64,000 bases of DNA from NCBI GenBank assembly GCA_036867785.1, contig CP145421.1, positions 186,001 through 250,000 of the forward strand, written 5' to 3'. Below are positions 52,373 through 64,000 of this stretch, one piece after another (the stretch's first letter is position 1; each line of letters begins with the position of its first letter). The notes under the pieces are model-generated. The model made no database searches. It was given only the letters and a program-made list of their open reading frames with translations, and was not told where the DNA came from. The position numbers and the translations under genes were made by a program. The stretch comes from Plasmodiophora brassicae. Its lineage: Eukaryota > Endomyxa: Phytomyxea > Phytomyxea > Plasmodiophorida.

Positions 52373-55300
52373 CTACTCCTGCTGTATGGTCGGCACGTCG
52401 TCCATGGCGATGCTGCCGTCCAGCAGGCCGAAGCAGGCGTCGCAGACGCGCTGCACCTTCCTGGGGCTGCGCGCGTCCAGCGAATCCACGGGCAGCTCCA
52501 GGCGATGTGTGGAGCAGGCCGAGCAGACCGCCTGCGAGCACCACGCGCAGGTCACCTGTGGGCACACGTCAGATCGGATCCCGCCTACCTATGTAGGGGG
52601 ACAGCAAGCAACGCCATCATCAGCAGACCCAGCACCGACCTTGCGACGCAGCAGGGAGAAGTCGCGAATGCAGAAGCGGCAGCCGCGCGGCGAGTGCTGC
52701 CCGTGCGGCCCCTTGGTCCGGCCGAGGAAGCTGGACATTAGGGCGGCGCGGTTCTGCGCCGTCGCCGAGTCCTGCGTCGCGCTGTACTCGGGCGGCGCGT
52801 CCGACGCGGCGGCGCTCTCGTCCTTCGTCGTCGTCGTCGTCGCCTCCGACAGCGACTGCGCGTGGTCCTTGGGCAGCTGGCGGGTGGCCTCGACCCAGTG
52901 CTTGTGGCGGTAGTAGCAGACCTCGATCTGCTTCTCGATGTCGGCCATCCACGCCTTCTTCTCCTGGGCGTTGGGCGCCATCACCGTGAACGTCTTCTGC
53001 GGCGACACGATCTTGAAGGCGTGCCGCAGCGTCGGCTGCGACTGGGCGTCCGCCGACAGCGGCCGGTCGACGATGTCGGTCAGGCGGCACATGGACAGGT
53101 GGACGACCTTGTGCAGCTTCAGCTTCTGGAACTGTTCGCGCGCGTACAGGATCAGGTCGGTGAACAGGAAGAACCGGTAGATCTGCTGCTTGTTCGCCGA
53201 CGACAGCTTCGTCAGGTGCCCTTCGCGGACGAACGTGCGCTCCGGGTCGACCAGGAGGACCTCGTCGCTGAACTCGCCCTGGATGTTCATCAGCACGGCC
53301 TGGTCGCGCTCGAACACCAGGTGCCGCTTGGTGCGGTTGGCCACCTGGATGATGGCGTGCACCGCCTTCTTGCTGCGGTTGCCGACCAGGAGCTTGAAGT
53401 CGGAGACCCAGTTCTGCGACATGTGCTCGCCGGCCACGACGTTCTTGCGGATCTGGGCCGGCGCCAGCGTCACCCTCGACTGCTCGATGTACGTGATCTT
53501 GGCCAGGATGCCGGTGAACGCCTCCAGCTCCTCCTGGGCGTTCGCCGCCAGCGCGATGACGGACGCGAACTTGAGCGCGTCGATGCAGGCGGACTTGACC
53601 TCGACGTCAAAGTCGCAGTCCTTCTCGAGGACGGTCGTCAGCGCCTGCAGCAGCACGGGGAAGATGACCTCGAACATGCCCTTGACGATGTGCTTCGAGT
53701 CGGTCGACATGAAGCGGCGCGGGCGGATCGACGACGACTTCAGCCAGGCGAGGCCCTGGCGGCAGAACAGCTCGCACTCGCTCCTGAAGTGCGTCTCGGT
53801 CGCCGACGTCGACGACTTGGGCGGGCCCAGCTCGGTCGGCCCCGACTGGTACGACGCCGACACGATCGCGCTCGAGTCGTCCTTGGCCGTCTGCCACTCG
53901 ATCGACTTGGCGGCGATCCCGTCGAACAACGAGCTCAGCAGCTGCGTCGGCAGGGCCGCGTTCGCGTCCGCGCTCTGCACGTTGCGGATGAACTGTGCCT
54001 TCGTCATCGGCGGGCGCGCGTGCTTCCCCGCCCGCAGCCGGGGGTCGTGGATGTCCGTGTTCAGCATGATCAGGGCGAACGCGACGAGGTAGACGGTCTC
54101 CGTCGACGGGAACACGCCCGGGTTGTCGCGCACGTACGCGTCGGCGAACGTCTGGATCAGGCGGTCGACCTTCTGCGCCTCGCCGGGCAGGCGGAACCCG
54201 GAGTGCACGAGGAAGTGGCGCAGGGCGGAGTCCAGGTCGAGCGACGTGAAGTCGATCAGCGACATGAACGCGCGGCGCAGGGCGACGAACTGGCCGGGCG
54301 TCATGTTGCGCGTGTAGTCGGTGGCCAGGAACTCGCCGATCTCGCTCTTGTCCAGCTGGTGGGCGTGCACGCTGAGGAACAGGGCGGTCTCCTCGGCGTC
54401 GAACAGGCCGCGCCGCGCGTTCAGCATGGCCACGGCCGACTTGAGCGATTCGGACCGGGCCAGGGCGATCGCCTCCGCGTACAGCATCTGCGCCTTCTTC
54501 TGCTGCATGTGCCTCGACACCCACGTCGACGACCGTATCCGACGGTCGCGCGTCTCCGCCTTCTTGTCTTCGGCGGCGTCGTGCGTGTCGACGTCGCAGA
54601 GCGACTGGGCACGCTTGTGCGGCGCCTGGGCAGGCAACGGCGTCTCCTCGGTGTCGAGGACGGCCATGGGCGACACCGACGACGACGACGCCGACACGGG
54701 CGTGGCCGCAGAGAACAGCTCGCCGAACGACGACTGCTTGGCGATGCCCTTCGGCGACAGCGACATCAGCGTCTCGAGCATGTGCGGCGAGATGATCGAC
54801 GACGACCGGGACAGGTTCCCGTTCGAGATCTCGTTCAGCGTGATGTTGGGCGGCGACACGAACTGCGCCAGCGACTCCAGGAAGGCGACGACCGTCGTCA
54901 GCGCCGTCCGCTGCAGGTTGATCTGGCTGGCGTTGCCCTCGTTGGCCGACATCAGGAACGCGGCGTGGATCGGGTGCTGGTGCTGCTGCTGCTGAGCCGG
55001 GCTCGTCGCCGGGCTCCGCACCGTTCGGTAGGCGGCGGCGCCCCTGGACAGCTTGCCCTCGCTGAGCTCGCAGAGCGACCGGACCAGGCCGCCGAACAGG
55101 TTGCGCCGCAGGATGTCGTTGTCGTAGTTGTAGAACAGCTCGATCTGGGACTCGGCGGACGAGAAGATGGAGGCGATGGCCTCGATCAGGTCGATCTTCT
55201 GCTCCGGCCAGCAGTTCGGGCTCTGGATCATGCCCAGCAGGACGGCGTCCATGATGACGCCCAGCTCGGTCTTGAGCAGGTGCCGGTACCGGCCCCACAG

Positions 55301-57121
55301 CTCGGAGAACAGGGCCAGGACGAGCTTGAAGATGGCCGGCACGACGGTGACGCACGACTCGAGCAGCGACACGCAGACGAACCGGCGCAGGATCAGCAGC
55401 GGCGAGCGCGACGTGAACAGCGACACGGCGGACGGGTGCGACACGATCCGCAGGATCAGCGTCAGCGCGTGGATCTTCCGCATGATGGATTCGGATTTCG
55501 CCGACAGCCGGAACGACGTCGGGTACGAGGCGACTTTGCAGGCGGTCAGCAGCAGGCCGACGATCAGGCGCTGGATGTGCGCGTTCTGCCCCGGCATCAG
55601 CCGGACGAGCAGGCGCCCGGTCCTGGCGCGGAACGCAGCGTTGATGTCGCGCAGGCGCTGGAACTCGTTGACGTCGCGCTGCGTCGTCTTGTGGAGGGCG
55701 ACGGTCTCGCCCAGGCCCACCAGCAGGTCGTTACGGATCCAGGTCCGAATCAGGTCGCCTTCGTCGCGCACCTCGATCGTCAGCGACAGGCGCCGCGGTC
55801 GCTCCGAGGCGCCGGCCGCGTCGTTGCTGGGCGACGCGGCCGGGTCGGTACGCGACGTGGCGGGCGTCGTGCCGGCGGCGCAATCGTCGGTCTGGACGAA
55901 CAGGAAGTCGGCGATCTGCAGCGAGGCGCATTCGCGGCGGTCCTTGTGCCGCTCGAAGAAGAACGTCTCGTAGACGCGCAGCACGGTCTCGATGTCCAGG
56001 TCGTACACGTACCGGATGAAAGCGTCGAGCAGCACCTGGACGTTCAGCGCCTGGATCGCCCGCGAGAAGTGCGACCGCCCGATGACCTGCGAGTCGCAGA
56101 TCGCGTGGAACACCCGGTTGAGCAGCGGGCCGCCGAGCGTCACGTTGAGGCCGTTCGCCAGCAGGACGAACTCGTGCAGCGCTTTCAGCGCCTGGACGAC
56201 GACCTCCTCCTTGGGCGAGAACAGGCACGCGCAGAGGAGCGCCGCGGTCGACGCCCACCTCTGGTCCAGGCCCGTCCGGAATTGCAACACCAGCGGCCGC
56301 ACGTCGAGGCGGAAGCACAGGTACACCTCGCTGCCCGCCTTGCAGAGGCTGCACAGGTCGGCGGGGTCGTCCTCGGGCGTCTTCGCCAGGCGATGGAACC
56401 CGGGCGGGACGGCCTCCTTGCGCGACTCGAACAGCAGCGCGAGTTCGCAGATGGGCGGGCCGGTGCCCCGCGACGAGCACAGGAACATCCGCTGCGACCC
56501 GGCGCCTTGCGACAGGTCCGCGTTGCGACCTTCCACCGTCTGCTCGATCTTGACGAACCCCATCGGCGGCTCCTGCTGGTGGTCGTCGTAGACGACGACC
56601 AGCGCCGTCAGCGGCGGGACGGACGCTCGCCGTATGGCGCATAGCTGGATAACGCGCCCGCTGCCGCTGCGCTTGTTGATGTCGCCGTCCTGGCCCGATA
56701 TCGACCGGAGGACCTCGAAATCGGCGGGCGCGGATTCGCCGCTGTCGATCAGGACGACCTGGACGTCGGTGACCGCGCCCGGCACGGTCGCATTGTCGAA
56801 CGCCGACCAGGCGCGGTCGTAGTCACCGTCGAGGATCGCCTCGCACATGGGTAGGACGGGCAGGCCGGCGGCGTGCACGGCCAGCACGTCCCTAAGGTTG
56901 CCGATCTCGAACTTCGCAATGCCATCGCCGTCGGCGGCCGAGATCTGCCGTCGCAGGCCGAACCTGGCGGCCGCATCGGGCGACAGCGCGACCACGTCCG
57001 CCATGGACTTCGACGCGTCGACGTCGTCCGCCGCGCTCGGCGACGCCTTCTCCTGCAGCAGGCCATCGTCGCCGACCTTGTCCTTGTCGAGGCGGTCGCC
57101 GACGGTCACCTCCAAGCTCAT
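52373..57121 (-). CDS. Arf guanine-nucleotide exchange factor with MABP, Sec7, PH and FYVE domains
   Basis: Two exons (57121-52640 and 52555-52373, intron 84 bp), about 1554 aa. Domain order: a three-fold MABP-like beta-prism at about 115-275 ([59 protein letters not shown]); HEAT/ARM-like helices; Sec7 at about 895-1080 with [20 protein letters not shown] and [20 protein letters not shown] (catalytic Glu about 981) and [12 protein letters not shown] at about 1297-1410 ([40 protein letters not shown] followed by KAW); and a split FYVE-type zinc finger [14 protein letters not shown] / [20 protein letters not shown]...RVCDACF with all eight zinc cysteines but no RHHCR basic patch. Sec7 activates Arf; PH and FYVE suggest endosomal phosphoinositide targeting. 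I know no Arf-GEF with this domain set. Confidence 0.88.
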
Positions 57122-57532
57122 CGCGGCTTACGGAGCGGTCAGCGCAACCATATGCGCGCGCGCCTGGTCGCGTCGCGTCGGTCGTCGGCCCCGCGTGCCA
57201 GCAGCACCTGCAGCAGGACAGCGCCCACGCCCCCCAAACGCGCACGAATGACTGTGGGCCCTCCCCCTCAAATGCCCGAGGCGTGCGCCGACTCTGTCGA
57301 CGGACGGACAGGCAGAGCGGCCAGGGCAATTTTTGGGGGCGGTGCACCAAAATCGGACGCCCGGCCCTGGACGGACAGACAGACGCGCAACCGCTCTCCC
57401 TTGTGGCCGACGACCTCCTCCTACCAACGTACCTACGCGTACTGACGGTTCCGCCGAGCCGCATCATCGTTCCCACCGGATAGCAAGTCCTGTATTGGCG
57501 AACGGACGGGGGTCGCCGGCCCTCCCCCCGGT
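57122..57532. other. Intergenic region upstream of the Arf-GEF
   Basis: 411 bp between the malate synthase stop and the Arf-GEF start (both minus strand); presumably the Arf-GEF promoter. No motif is assigned. Confidence 0.4.
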
Positions 57533-59550
57533 CTACAGGCGGGATGGTTTGGCGCGCGTCGTGATGTACTTGTAGCAGACCAGGGTGAGGAAGTCGGCGA
57601 TCTGCGCGTCGAGGACGAGGTGGCGGTAGACGTCGGCGGCGAGGTCGAATTTCGACTGCGCGAATTTGGCGCCTTGCTCCGATTTGATCGACGCGACGAC
57701 GGCGTCGAGCTCGCTGGAAATGAGGCCGGGCGTGACGCGCGTCCCGTCCGACAGGGAGACACCTGTCGGTGTGTTGCCCGTGAGCTGTCGCTGCCCCACA
57801 CATCCTGGTCACCCGAACCCTACCATGGTGAAGCCATTGCCAGAGCTGCGAGCGACTGATTTCCGCTGTGGCGGCATCCTCCATCTTGTTGTGGATTGGC
57901 ACACACCCGATGCCACGCAGCCAGGCCTGTTCCAAAACGCGTCACTTGGACGCCGGCCGGTGGGTGTGCCCGGATAAGCCATACCTCAACGTAGCGTAGA
58001 CCGACGTCAAGGTTGTCGCGAAGGCCGGCGCGCGTGATCGACCCGCCTTTACCGATGTCTGACCAACCCACCAGTGAGCTGATCAGTACGAGAAGCAGCA
58101 GGCACGCCACGATCGGACCAAGCAGATCGGCAGCAGTGATCGGGCGCTCGTACTTGGGGTGGACATCCAATTGGTTCTTGCCCCGCATGTGCTCATTGAA
58201 CGCCTTCTTAGCAATCTCGATCAGCCCCGGATGAGCGACCTGCACCGTTTACGTGAGGGCCCGCCCATGAACGTGAAACACACGTCCCCGACCCAAGTGC
58301 CATCGTGCCCGGCCTTGACTTCGCGCAGCTTATCGGCGCGAACCTTCGCCATGGCTTTGGCATTAGCTTCGGCGTTGTCCTTGATCGGAATCTGTAGCAG
58401 ACGGTGAGATGGGGGGCAACACGGCACCAACTCATTAGTAAGGGACCTGTGCCGCCATACCACCCTAGAACCGTTGGAGCGGTCAGACCCGACCATGTGC
58501 GATCAGCAGGCGGGTCTCGTACCATCGCATGGACCCCGCGGCGATGACAGGTCTGGATGAGGAGACGGACGTACGCATCCATGAACGGGCGCGTCATGCC
58601 GACCTCATCGCGGTCGGGAAGCACAAACTGCTTGTGCTCCTTGAGCTTCTTGATCAGGCTGAAGATGTAGTCCCATCGACCGCAGTTGAGGCCGATCGAG
58701 TGGTCGCGCAGCTCGTATATGATCTCGTCCATTTCGAACGCCGCCAGTATTGTCTCGATGAGCACGGTTGCCCGAATCGTTCCTTGTGGAATGCCGCGCG
58801 CACTCTGAGAGAACACGAACACGTCGTTCCACAGGCGCGCCTCGCGGTGAGACTCCATCTTGGGCAAGTAGAAATACGGGCCGCTGCCATTCTGCAGTAG
58901 GCGATGCGCATTGTGGAAAAAGTACAGCCCAAAGTCGAACAAGGCGCCTGTCGCGCGCGCACGCGTTCACCAACGGGCTGTACAGATGGCGGAACGCGTC
59001 GAAACGTACCAGAGACGGGAGCGCCATCGACTCGGAAGTGCTCCTCGTTCAGGTGCCAACCACGTGGGCGCACCAACAGCGTCGCGACCTTCTCCTTCAG
59101 CTTGTAACGCTTCCCGCCCGATTCGAGACTGATCGTGCCGGCGATGGCATCGCGCAGGTTGACCTGCCCGTTCAGAAGGTTCTCCCACGTGGGCGCAAGC
59201 GAGTCCTCAAAATCGGCCATGAAGACGTTCGCCCCGGAATTCAAAGCGTTGATCACCATCTTGCGATCGGGAGGGCCGGTGATCTCCACGCGGCGTTCTT
59301 CCAGATCCGCTGGCGGTGGCGGGCACCGCCACGATCCCGATCGAACCCACTCCGTCTCCTTCAGGAACGTCGGCAGCGCACCGGCGTCGAGCCGCGACTG
59401 GCGGGCCTTGCGCGCGTCCAGCAGGGCCAACCGGCGCCCGTCGAACCGACGGTGCAGTTCGGCGACGAACGCGACCGCATCGGGAGACAGGACCCAGCGG
59501 GCGCCAGCGGGCACCGCTCCCTCAATGCTGACACCGTCCACACGCGCCAT
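57533..59550 (-). CDS. Malate synthase, peroxisomal
   Basis: Glyoxylate-cycle enzyme condensing acetyl-CoA and glyoxylate. Eight exons: 59550-59010, 58947-58523, 58464-58447, 58391-58293, 58239-58119, 58058-57985, 57926-57824, 57762-57533 (536 aa, family about 530-560). Motifs: [138 protein letters not shown] followed by [40 protein letters not shown]. The protein ends in SRL, a type 1 peroxisomal targeting signal. Exon 3 is an 18-nt microexon coding GGMAAQ. All catalytic residues of the family (Arg in IRATVLIE, Glu/Asp in GLNCGRWDY, the late Asp in MEDAATAE) are present. Confidence 0.96.
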
Positions 59551-59955
59551 CGCCAATGTTGTACAACGACCGACCCCGCGTCCCGGCTCACGTTCCACAA
59601 CTCACGTCGAATGAATGATGATCGATTTTTTGGACGGTGGCGGGCCGGGCCGGCCGGACCTCAACCACCCCACCATCAAGGTCGCTTCGCCCACAAGGCA
59701 ATGAGGACGTACTAACAACGTCAACACGGGTTCCCATTGCTTGTCACCCAGATCTGAAACAAGGGGGATGGCGCCCCTTCTCGGGCGTGTACGTACACGT
59801 CATCGGAGACTACAACTACCAGACGCCTAAGGGTGCAGGAGAGCATTCCGATTTCGCATTGCGTCGAACCCGCCATTCTGATGCCGCCGATTGAAAGGAA
59901 ACCATATCGGACAAAGACGCTGTGCAGATATACAAATAGGCGTACATTCGGGAGG
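59551..59955. other. Intergenic region upstream of malate synthase
   Basis: 405 bp; promoter presumed; no gene or repeat recognised. Confidence 0.4.
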
Positions 59956-62032
59956 TCACAGATCGATGGATTTGAAGTCCGGGTGGAACAGGTCGCCGGT
60001 CGGGTCGTTGGACTGTGCCTCGCTCCAGCCCAGCGTGGCAGAATCGGCGACGTCGAGTTCGGCGCGATGCGGCCGATGCCGCCAGCAGGCGGACACGATG
60101 AACGCGCCGGCGCCGGCAATCGAAACGATCAGGACGATGATCGTGCCGACGTTACGACTGAACGTGTTGTTGTTGGCAGGGTCGGGTTTGGACGATTGCA
60201 CCGCCGACTCTGGAACGTGGGCGGTCGAACTGGAACGCCCGTTCTCTGCATTTCTTTCCCACTGGTTGTCCAAGGCCGGGCTGGGCGTGCCCTGGTTAGC
60301 ACTGTTCGCTTCGCGTGCATTCGCCGCCTCTGGCTCACTTTGACGTCTGATGTCATTGCCAGGGACATGTCCCAGGTTGGCCTCATCTGTCTCTGCTTCC
60401 GCCTGCATCAGGTGCGGATCATCGAACGAGATCGGGAGGTCAGGACCGCCCTCAGTCCCTGACACGGGTGTGGAATTCTGTTGAACAGGCACTGGCGAAT
60501 CACCACCATCTACATAGTCGTCAATAGGCGAATCCAGAATAAAAGGGTCCGTCCCGGCAATGTCATCAATGTCGATGTCGCCTTCAACAGGTGATGATGC
60601 TGCTGTGCCAGCACCTCCATCTGCAACAACGGTTTCGCGGGTGTCGTTCGGCGCGATAACGACATCTGAGCCAGCAGGCAGTTGTTCACGTTGCGCGCCT
60701 CCCTGATCAGATTCAACTGCGTCTTTGTTGGCAGCCTCCTGTGTTGCATCGCCGCGTGCACGAGAGCCCGGCGACGGTAACGATTCGATTTGAGCATCAG
60801 ACGTCGACGCAAGTTCGGTATCAGATGTGGGCAATGGCGAAGCAGCATCGACGCCAGATGTGGACGGCGATGCAGCGTCAATGCCAGCGCTATTCGGCTC
60901 GTCGACAGGAACACACGTGATCGAACCGACACCAGCTGTCGTATAGCCATGCGGGCACGGCGTACAGTTTGGACCGAAACCGAGGGTGATGGCATTCACA
61001 GACCCAACAGGACAGGGGACGCAATCGTCAACCGGAGGCGTCACAATCGCGAGACGTATCCCAGCCCAGGCCGCCGGTTTGGGTGGAACGCAGGTGATCG
61101 CGGATGATTCCACGTTGATGATCGCAGCAACACGGGAACTGTCGCTGAGCGCTCGACGTCGCAGCCATTGGTCAAGTGCCGCCATGGGTACTTCAAGCAC
61201 CCCGGCGCCTGAAAGGCTCCTAGAAGCACCATCTCTTAATTTCGGGGTTCAACACCAGTGTCTCGGATGCGCATACAGCCAGTCAAGGTTAGGCAGTGAT
61301 GCCAGTGATTGTTCTCCCAGCGTGAAAGGCGCGTGCGCCTTTCTGTAATACAGGAACCCATGTCGGAGGCTGCCTGTGAACAAAGGGCGATGCCCGACTT
61401 ACATGTCCAGACCAGCTGCCTGGGATGTGAAACCGGGCAATGACGAGAAGGCCGGCCGTGACAGGTCACTAGTCGCACTAATGAGCTGAAGTAACACCTG
61501 GCATGGTCTCAAACGTACATGTTCAGCAAATCAGGCAACGACGCGAACGCGTCTTCGTCAATTTCTGGGCTTTGAATCAACCTGGCTCCACGTAATTCAG
61601 CAGGGTTCCCGCAAGGCGCTTTTACTGCCTACGTGACACCGCCCAGGTTGGGAGTATCCTTGAAACAGTCGGCCGTGATCCGGTTTGTATCCTCAGCATG
61701 CCAGTGAACCGTGCTTCATACGCCCGTGCTCAGACCAAGCAATCCAACTGCAATACCCGGCGACGTTACAGATCAGCAGCAGTACTGCACCCGGATAGCC
61801 ACTCCCACGACATCTGTTTCACGTTGCATAATCTACAAGCCGAGCGTGAGCACACACACGCCATCGCGTCGCGTCTCCCGCAGCGAACCGACATATCAAC
61901 GAGCCCATTCGCATCGGCCGTGCACGAGCACTCTGGCACATCGGTCCGGCACGCCCTGCAGTCATCGGCGGCAGCATCGACCGCCAGCCGCGCCGCGAGC
62001 ACGCATACCGCTGCCACCAGGACGCGCCCCAT
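59956..62032 (-). CDS. LRR receptor-like single-pass membrane protein
   Basis: Multi-exon gene; the first and last exons are clear, the middle is partly resolved. Exon 1 starts MGRVLVAAVCVLAARLAVDA (signal peptide), then an LRR N-cap with cysteines (CRACRTDVPECSCTADANG). Between 61700 and 61240 there are LRR pieces: NRITADCFKDTPNLG, RLIQSPEIDEDAFASLPDLL, LGEQSLASLPNLDWLYAHPR. The last exon has an LRR C-cap-like region (LEVPMAALDQWLRRRALSDS), a GCC2/GCC3-type cysteine repeat (CVPCPVGSVN, CTPCPHGYTT), a long acidic Ser/Asp/Pro stalk, a membrane helix (VGTIIVLIVSIAGAGAFIVS) and a 46-residue cytosolic tail ending HPDFKSIDL. It is therefore a cell-surface receptor or adhesion molecule with no kinase domain. 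The ligand and partner are unknown. Confidence 0.72.
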
Positions 62033-62542
62033 GATCCCAAGTCGACCAAATACTAATGGCCCTCATGTAACCCACCACGAGGTGACCCCCGTCCCAGATC
62101 GATCATATCCGGCAAAATTGGCGTCGTAGTTTGCAAAACAGAATCGGCGGCCCGCCCAGTCCCACTGTCGCACCCGTCGAGATCATGGACAGTGCCGCCT
62201 GCAGACAAGGCGCGTGCGGCGACATGTTACCTACCTACCTCTCCGCACTCGACAGAGCGTTACTTACTCTCACCCACACAGTACTGCTCTGTGCACCGAA
62301 TGGGCTCGATGAGGACCAGGCCACGCGCTCGAGTGGATTCCGCCACGGGCGATTCTCTCTCTCTCTCTGCTGCGTTGTCCGTGCGGCCAGACTGCCGCGC
62401 GCGTCGCCCGTCGGCGTGCGTGCGTGCTAAATCAGCATCGGTAGGGCGGCGGCTTCTATTTTCGGGTAGCGGGGGGCCTTGCCCTCGCTTGCCGCTGTCA
62501 GCCAATTGGCCATTGTCAGTTCGTTCGGGTTCCAGAGGGGCG
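62033..62542. other. Divergent intergenic region with CT microsatellite
   Basis: 510 bp between the LRR receptor start (minus) and the importin-like start (plus). A short TC run lies at 62354-62368. No gene recognised. Confidence 0.4.
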
Positions 62543-64000
62543 ATGCACGACCTCCTCGCCCTGCTCGGGGCGCTCCAGTCGCCGTCGGCGCCCGACCGGC
62601 AGGCCGCCGAGCGCCGCCTGCAGAGCGCCGCGCAATCGCCCGATCTCCTCGTCGCCCTCGTGGTATTCGCATCACCTTCGACACACAAATGTGCTTGCTC
62701 TAATTCGTTCTACGATTCCCAGGGCGTTGTCGCGAACGCTGGCAACGCATACGACCATCGCCTGCTGGCCGTTGTCCTGTTCAAGAATTACGTGACGCCC
62801 CTGTGGCCGTCTGTCCCTCCTGCCCTGAAGGATTCCTTACGAAGGCGTATGCTGTGTTCGTGTATTCGTACCAGGGCCTTATGCTGACGCGAGCGCGACG
62901 ATGCAGAATTGCTGTCCATGTGCCTGGACAGCTCGGCGGCTGGGCGCCTGCATTCCCAGCTGATGGTCATCGTCGCCGACCTCGTCGCTGCTGAATGGTC
63001 GTCGTGTCGCGACGGCACCCTGCTAACCGCCGTTCTCAACACGCTGAGGGCACGGGCGCATCGGGCCGTTGGCATCGACATCCTACACCAGATCTGCCGG
63101 TCGTCTGTGGACAACCCGAACGGAAAGCGCTGGTTCCCAGGCTTTGCTGGTCAGCGGGATCGCAAACCACTCGTTTCGTATCGTTGATGTTGAATAATCG
63201 TTCAGGTGCCGTTGCAGTGCCCGTTTGGGGGGTGTTCCAAACAAGCATCGGCGAGGGAGGACTATCTCCCGAGTCCATGCATGCCTTGGCGGCCAGCACG
63301 CGTCTAGTCATCGCCGAAGTCGATCTTCAGGTACCGGTTCCTGTGGCCCCGCCGGAATATTCTACGTGTCTTACCCGAATGCTGACAGGAACTTGGCGGG
63401 AGCGTCGCGGTGCTGACCTATTTGAGGGACCTGCTGGCATCACTGGTGTCCGGCAATGAATGGTCGCTGTCCCAGTTCCTTGTTGAAATCGTCGGAATGC
63501 TCAACGACGCCACCGTGCGGCGGCCGCTGGTCGACATCGAACCGTTCGCCGTCCCTGTACTGGAGATAATCATCGCCGGCCTGTCCGCCTGCCCAGACGA
63601 CGTTCTTCTCGTCGGCTCGGCCCCGTTTATCACGTGGTCGCTCGCCGGTTCCCGGCAGCTGTGCCTGTCGTTCAACCTTCGCTCTGCAATCAAATGCGAT
63701 CCAGAGCTGGCGCAGGTAACCCGATTCGCATCGTCATCGTTGCCCCCATGGAGCTTAGGAACTCCCATAGGCGTTCATTGCACGGCGGGACCAGTTCTTC
63801 ACGTTCCCTCGCTGTCTGTCGTTCGTGCAGAGCCTCCTGGAGCGATACGTCATGCACAGGCGCGACGAGATCGAATGCTGGGGCGAATCGACGATGTCGC
63901 AAGCGTCCCCACATCGCACCGCCGTCGAATCCATTCTCAGGGCGCTGTCCCGCTGCTACCCGTCCATGGTTCGCGAGGTCACCCACCAAATCCTGCACGG
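62543..64000 (+). CDS. Importin-beta family nuclear transport receptor, N-terminal part (cut by window edge)
   Basis: HEAT-repeat karyopherin that carries proteins through the nuclear pore. Exon 1 starts MHDLLALLGALQSPSAPDRQ (the conserved importin-N helix: adding residues AAERRLQSA), donor after LLVALV at 62659. The next exon has GNAYDHRLLAVVLFKNYVTP followed by LWP, the hallmark of the importin N-terminal Ran-binding region. Later pieces are MVIVADLVAAEWSSC, RAVGIDILHQICRS, DIEPFAVPVLEIIIAGLSAC, and FVQSLLERYVMHRRDEIECW. The layout recalls importin-11/importin-9 types but is not decisive. At least five short introns are present and two could not be placed exactly. The gene continues beyond 64000. 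Confidence 0.72.

Noticed and set aside
52862-56644. 1260-codon open frame on the plus strand opposite the Arf-GEF
   Set aside because: Composition is dominated by Arg, Val, Gln, Leu and Asp as expected for the antisense of a GC-rich coding exon; the minus strand carries unmistakable Sec7 and PH domains.

Overview
The window is nuclear DNA of a GC-rich, intron-rich unicellular eukaryote. About 60 introns could be placed, all 40-84 bp and nearly all GT...AG, and in every fully solved gene the exon lengths sum to a multiple of three, which supports the models. Gene content points to a flagellated heterotroph: a dynein-arm assembly factor (DNAAF5-like), a TTLL1-type tubulin polyglutamylase and AIDA, together with the peroxisomal glyoxylate-cycle enzyme malate synthase (PTS1 ending SRL), L-threonine dehydrogenase and a plant/protist-type Na/Ca exchanger. 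The lineage cannot be fixed from sequence alone. There is no bacterial organisation (no operons, no Shine-Dalgarno series). Genes are 0.1-0.7 kb apart and often divergent. || Layout. 1-6.6 kb: 5' end of an unknown gene, EXO5-like nuclease, an unknown 473-aa nuclear-looking protein, AIDA and DNAAF5 (divergent pair). 7-15 kb: Sel1-repeat protein, tRNA-Arg(ACG), DUF229 membrane sulfatase-like protein, threonine dehydrogenase, CDC7 kinase. 15.2-18.7 kb: wreckage of Ty1/copia retrotransposons folded back on itself in inverted repeats. 19.5-30.6 kb: secreted LRR protein, TDP1, SMG9, CCT4, tRNA-Val(AAC), a probable G-patch protein, EF-hand Na/Ca exchanger. 30.7-38.2 kb: a secretory/surface block with two kinases that carry signal peptides and C-terminal membrane anchors, a coiled-coil protein with hydrophobic segments, a cysteine-rich secreted protein, a DUF6580 membrane protein and a thiol dioxygenase. 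38.2-52.3 kb: 21-bp minisatellite, FANCI, a class-V aminotransferase, an ankyrin protein, a secreted Tyr/Ser/Asp-rich repeat protein, a long coiled-coil protein, an unknown protein, TTLL1. 52.4-64 kb: a giant Arf-GEF with MABP, Sec7, PH and FYVE domains, malate synthase, an LRR receptor and the start of an importin-beta family gene. || Themes. DNA repair and replication genes (EXO5, TDP1, FANCI, CDC7) lie among ciliary and membrane-traffic genes. A short element, GGAGCTGCA, recurs upstream of EXO5, TDH, FANCI and the coiled-coil gene, twice amplified into tandem repeats. GAC/GTC triplet runs encode different homopolymers in many genes. The two most novel-looking items are the MABP-Sec7-PH-FYVE Arf-GEF and the pair of HLD-motif kinases that appear to sit in the secretory lumen or outside the cell.
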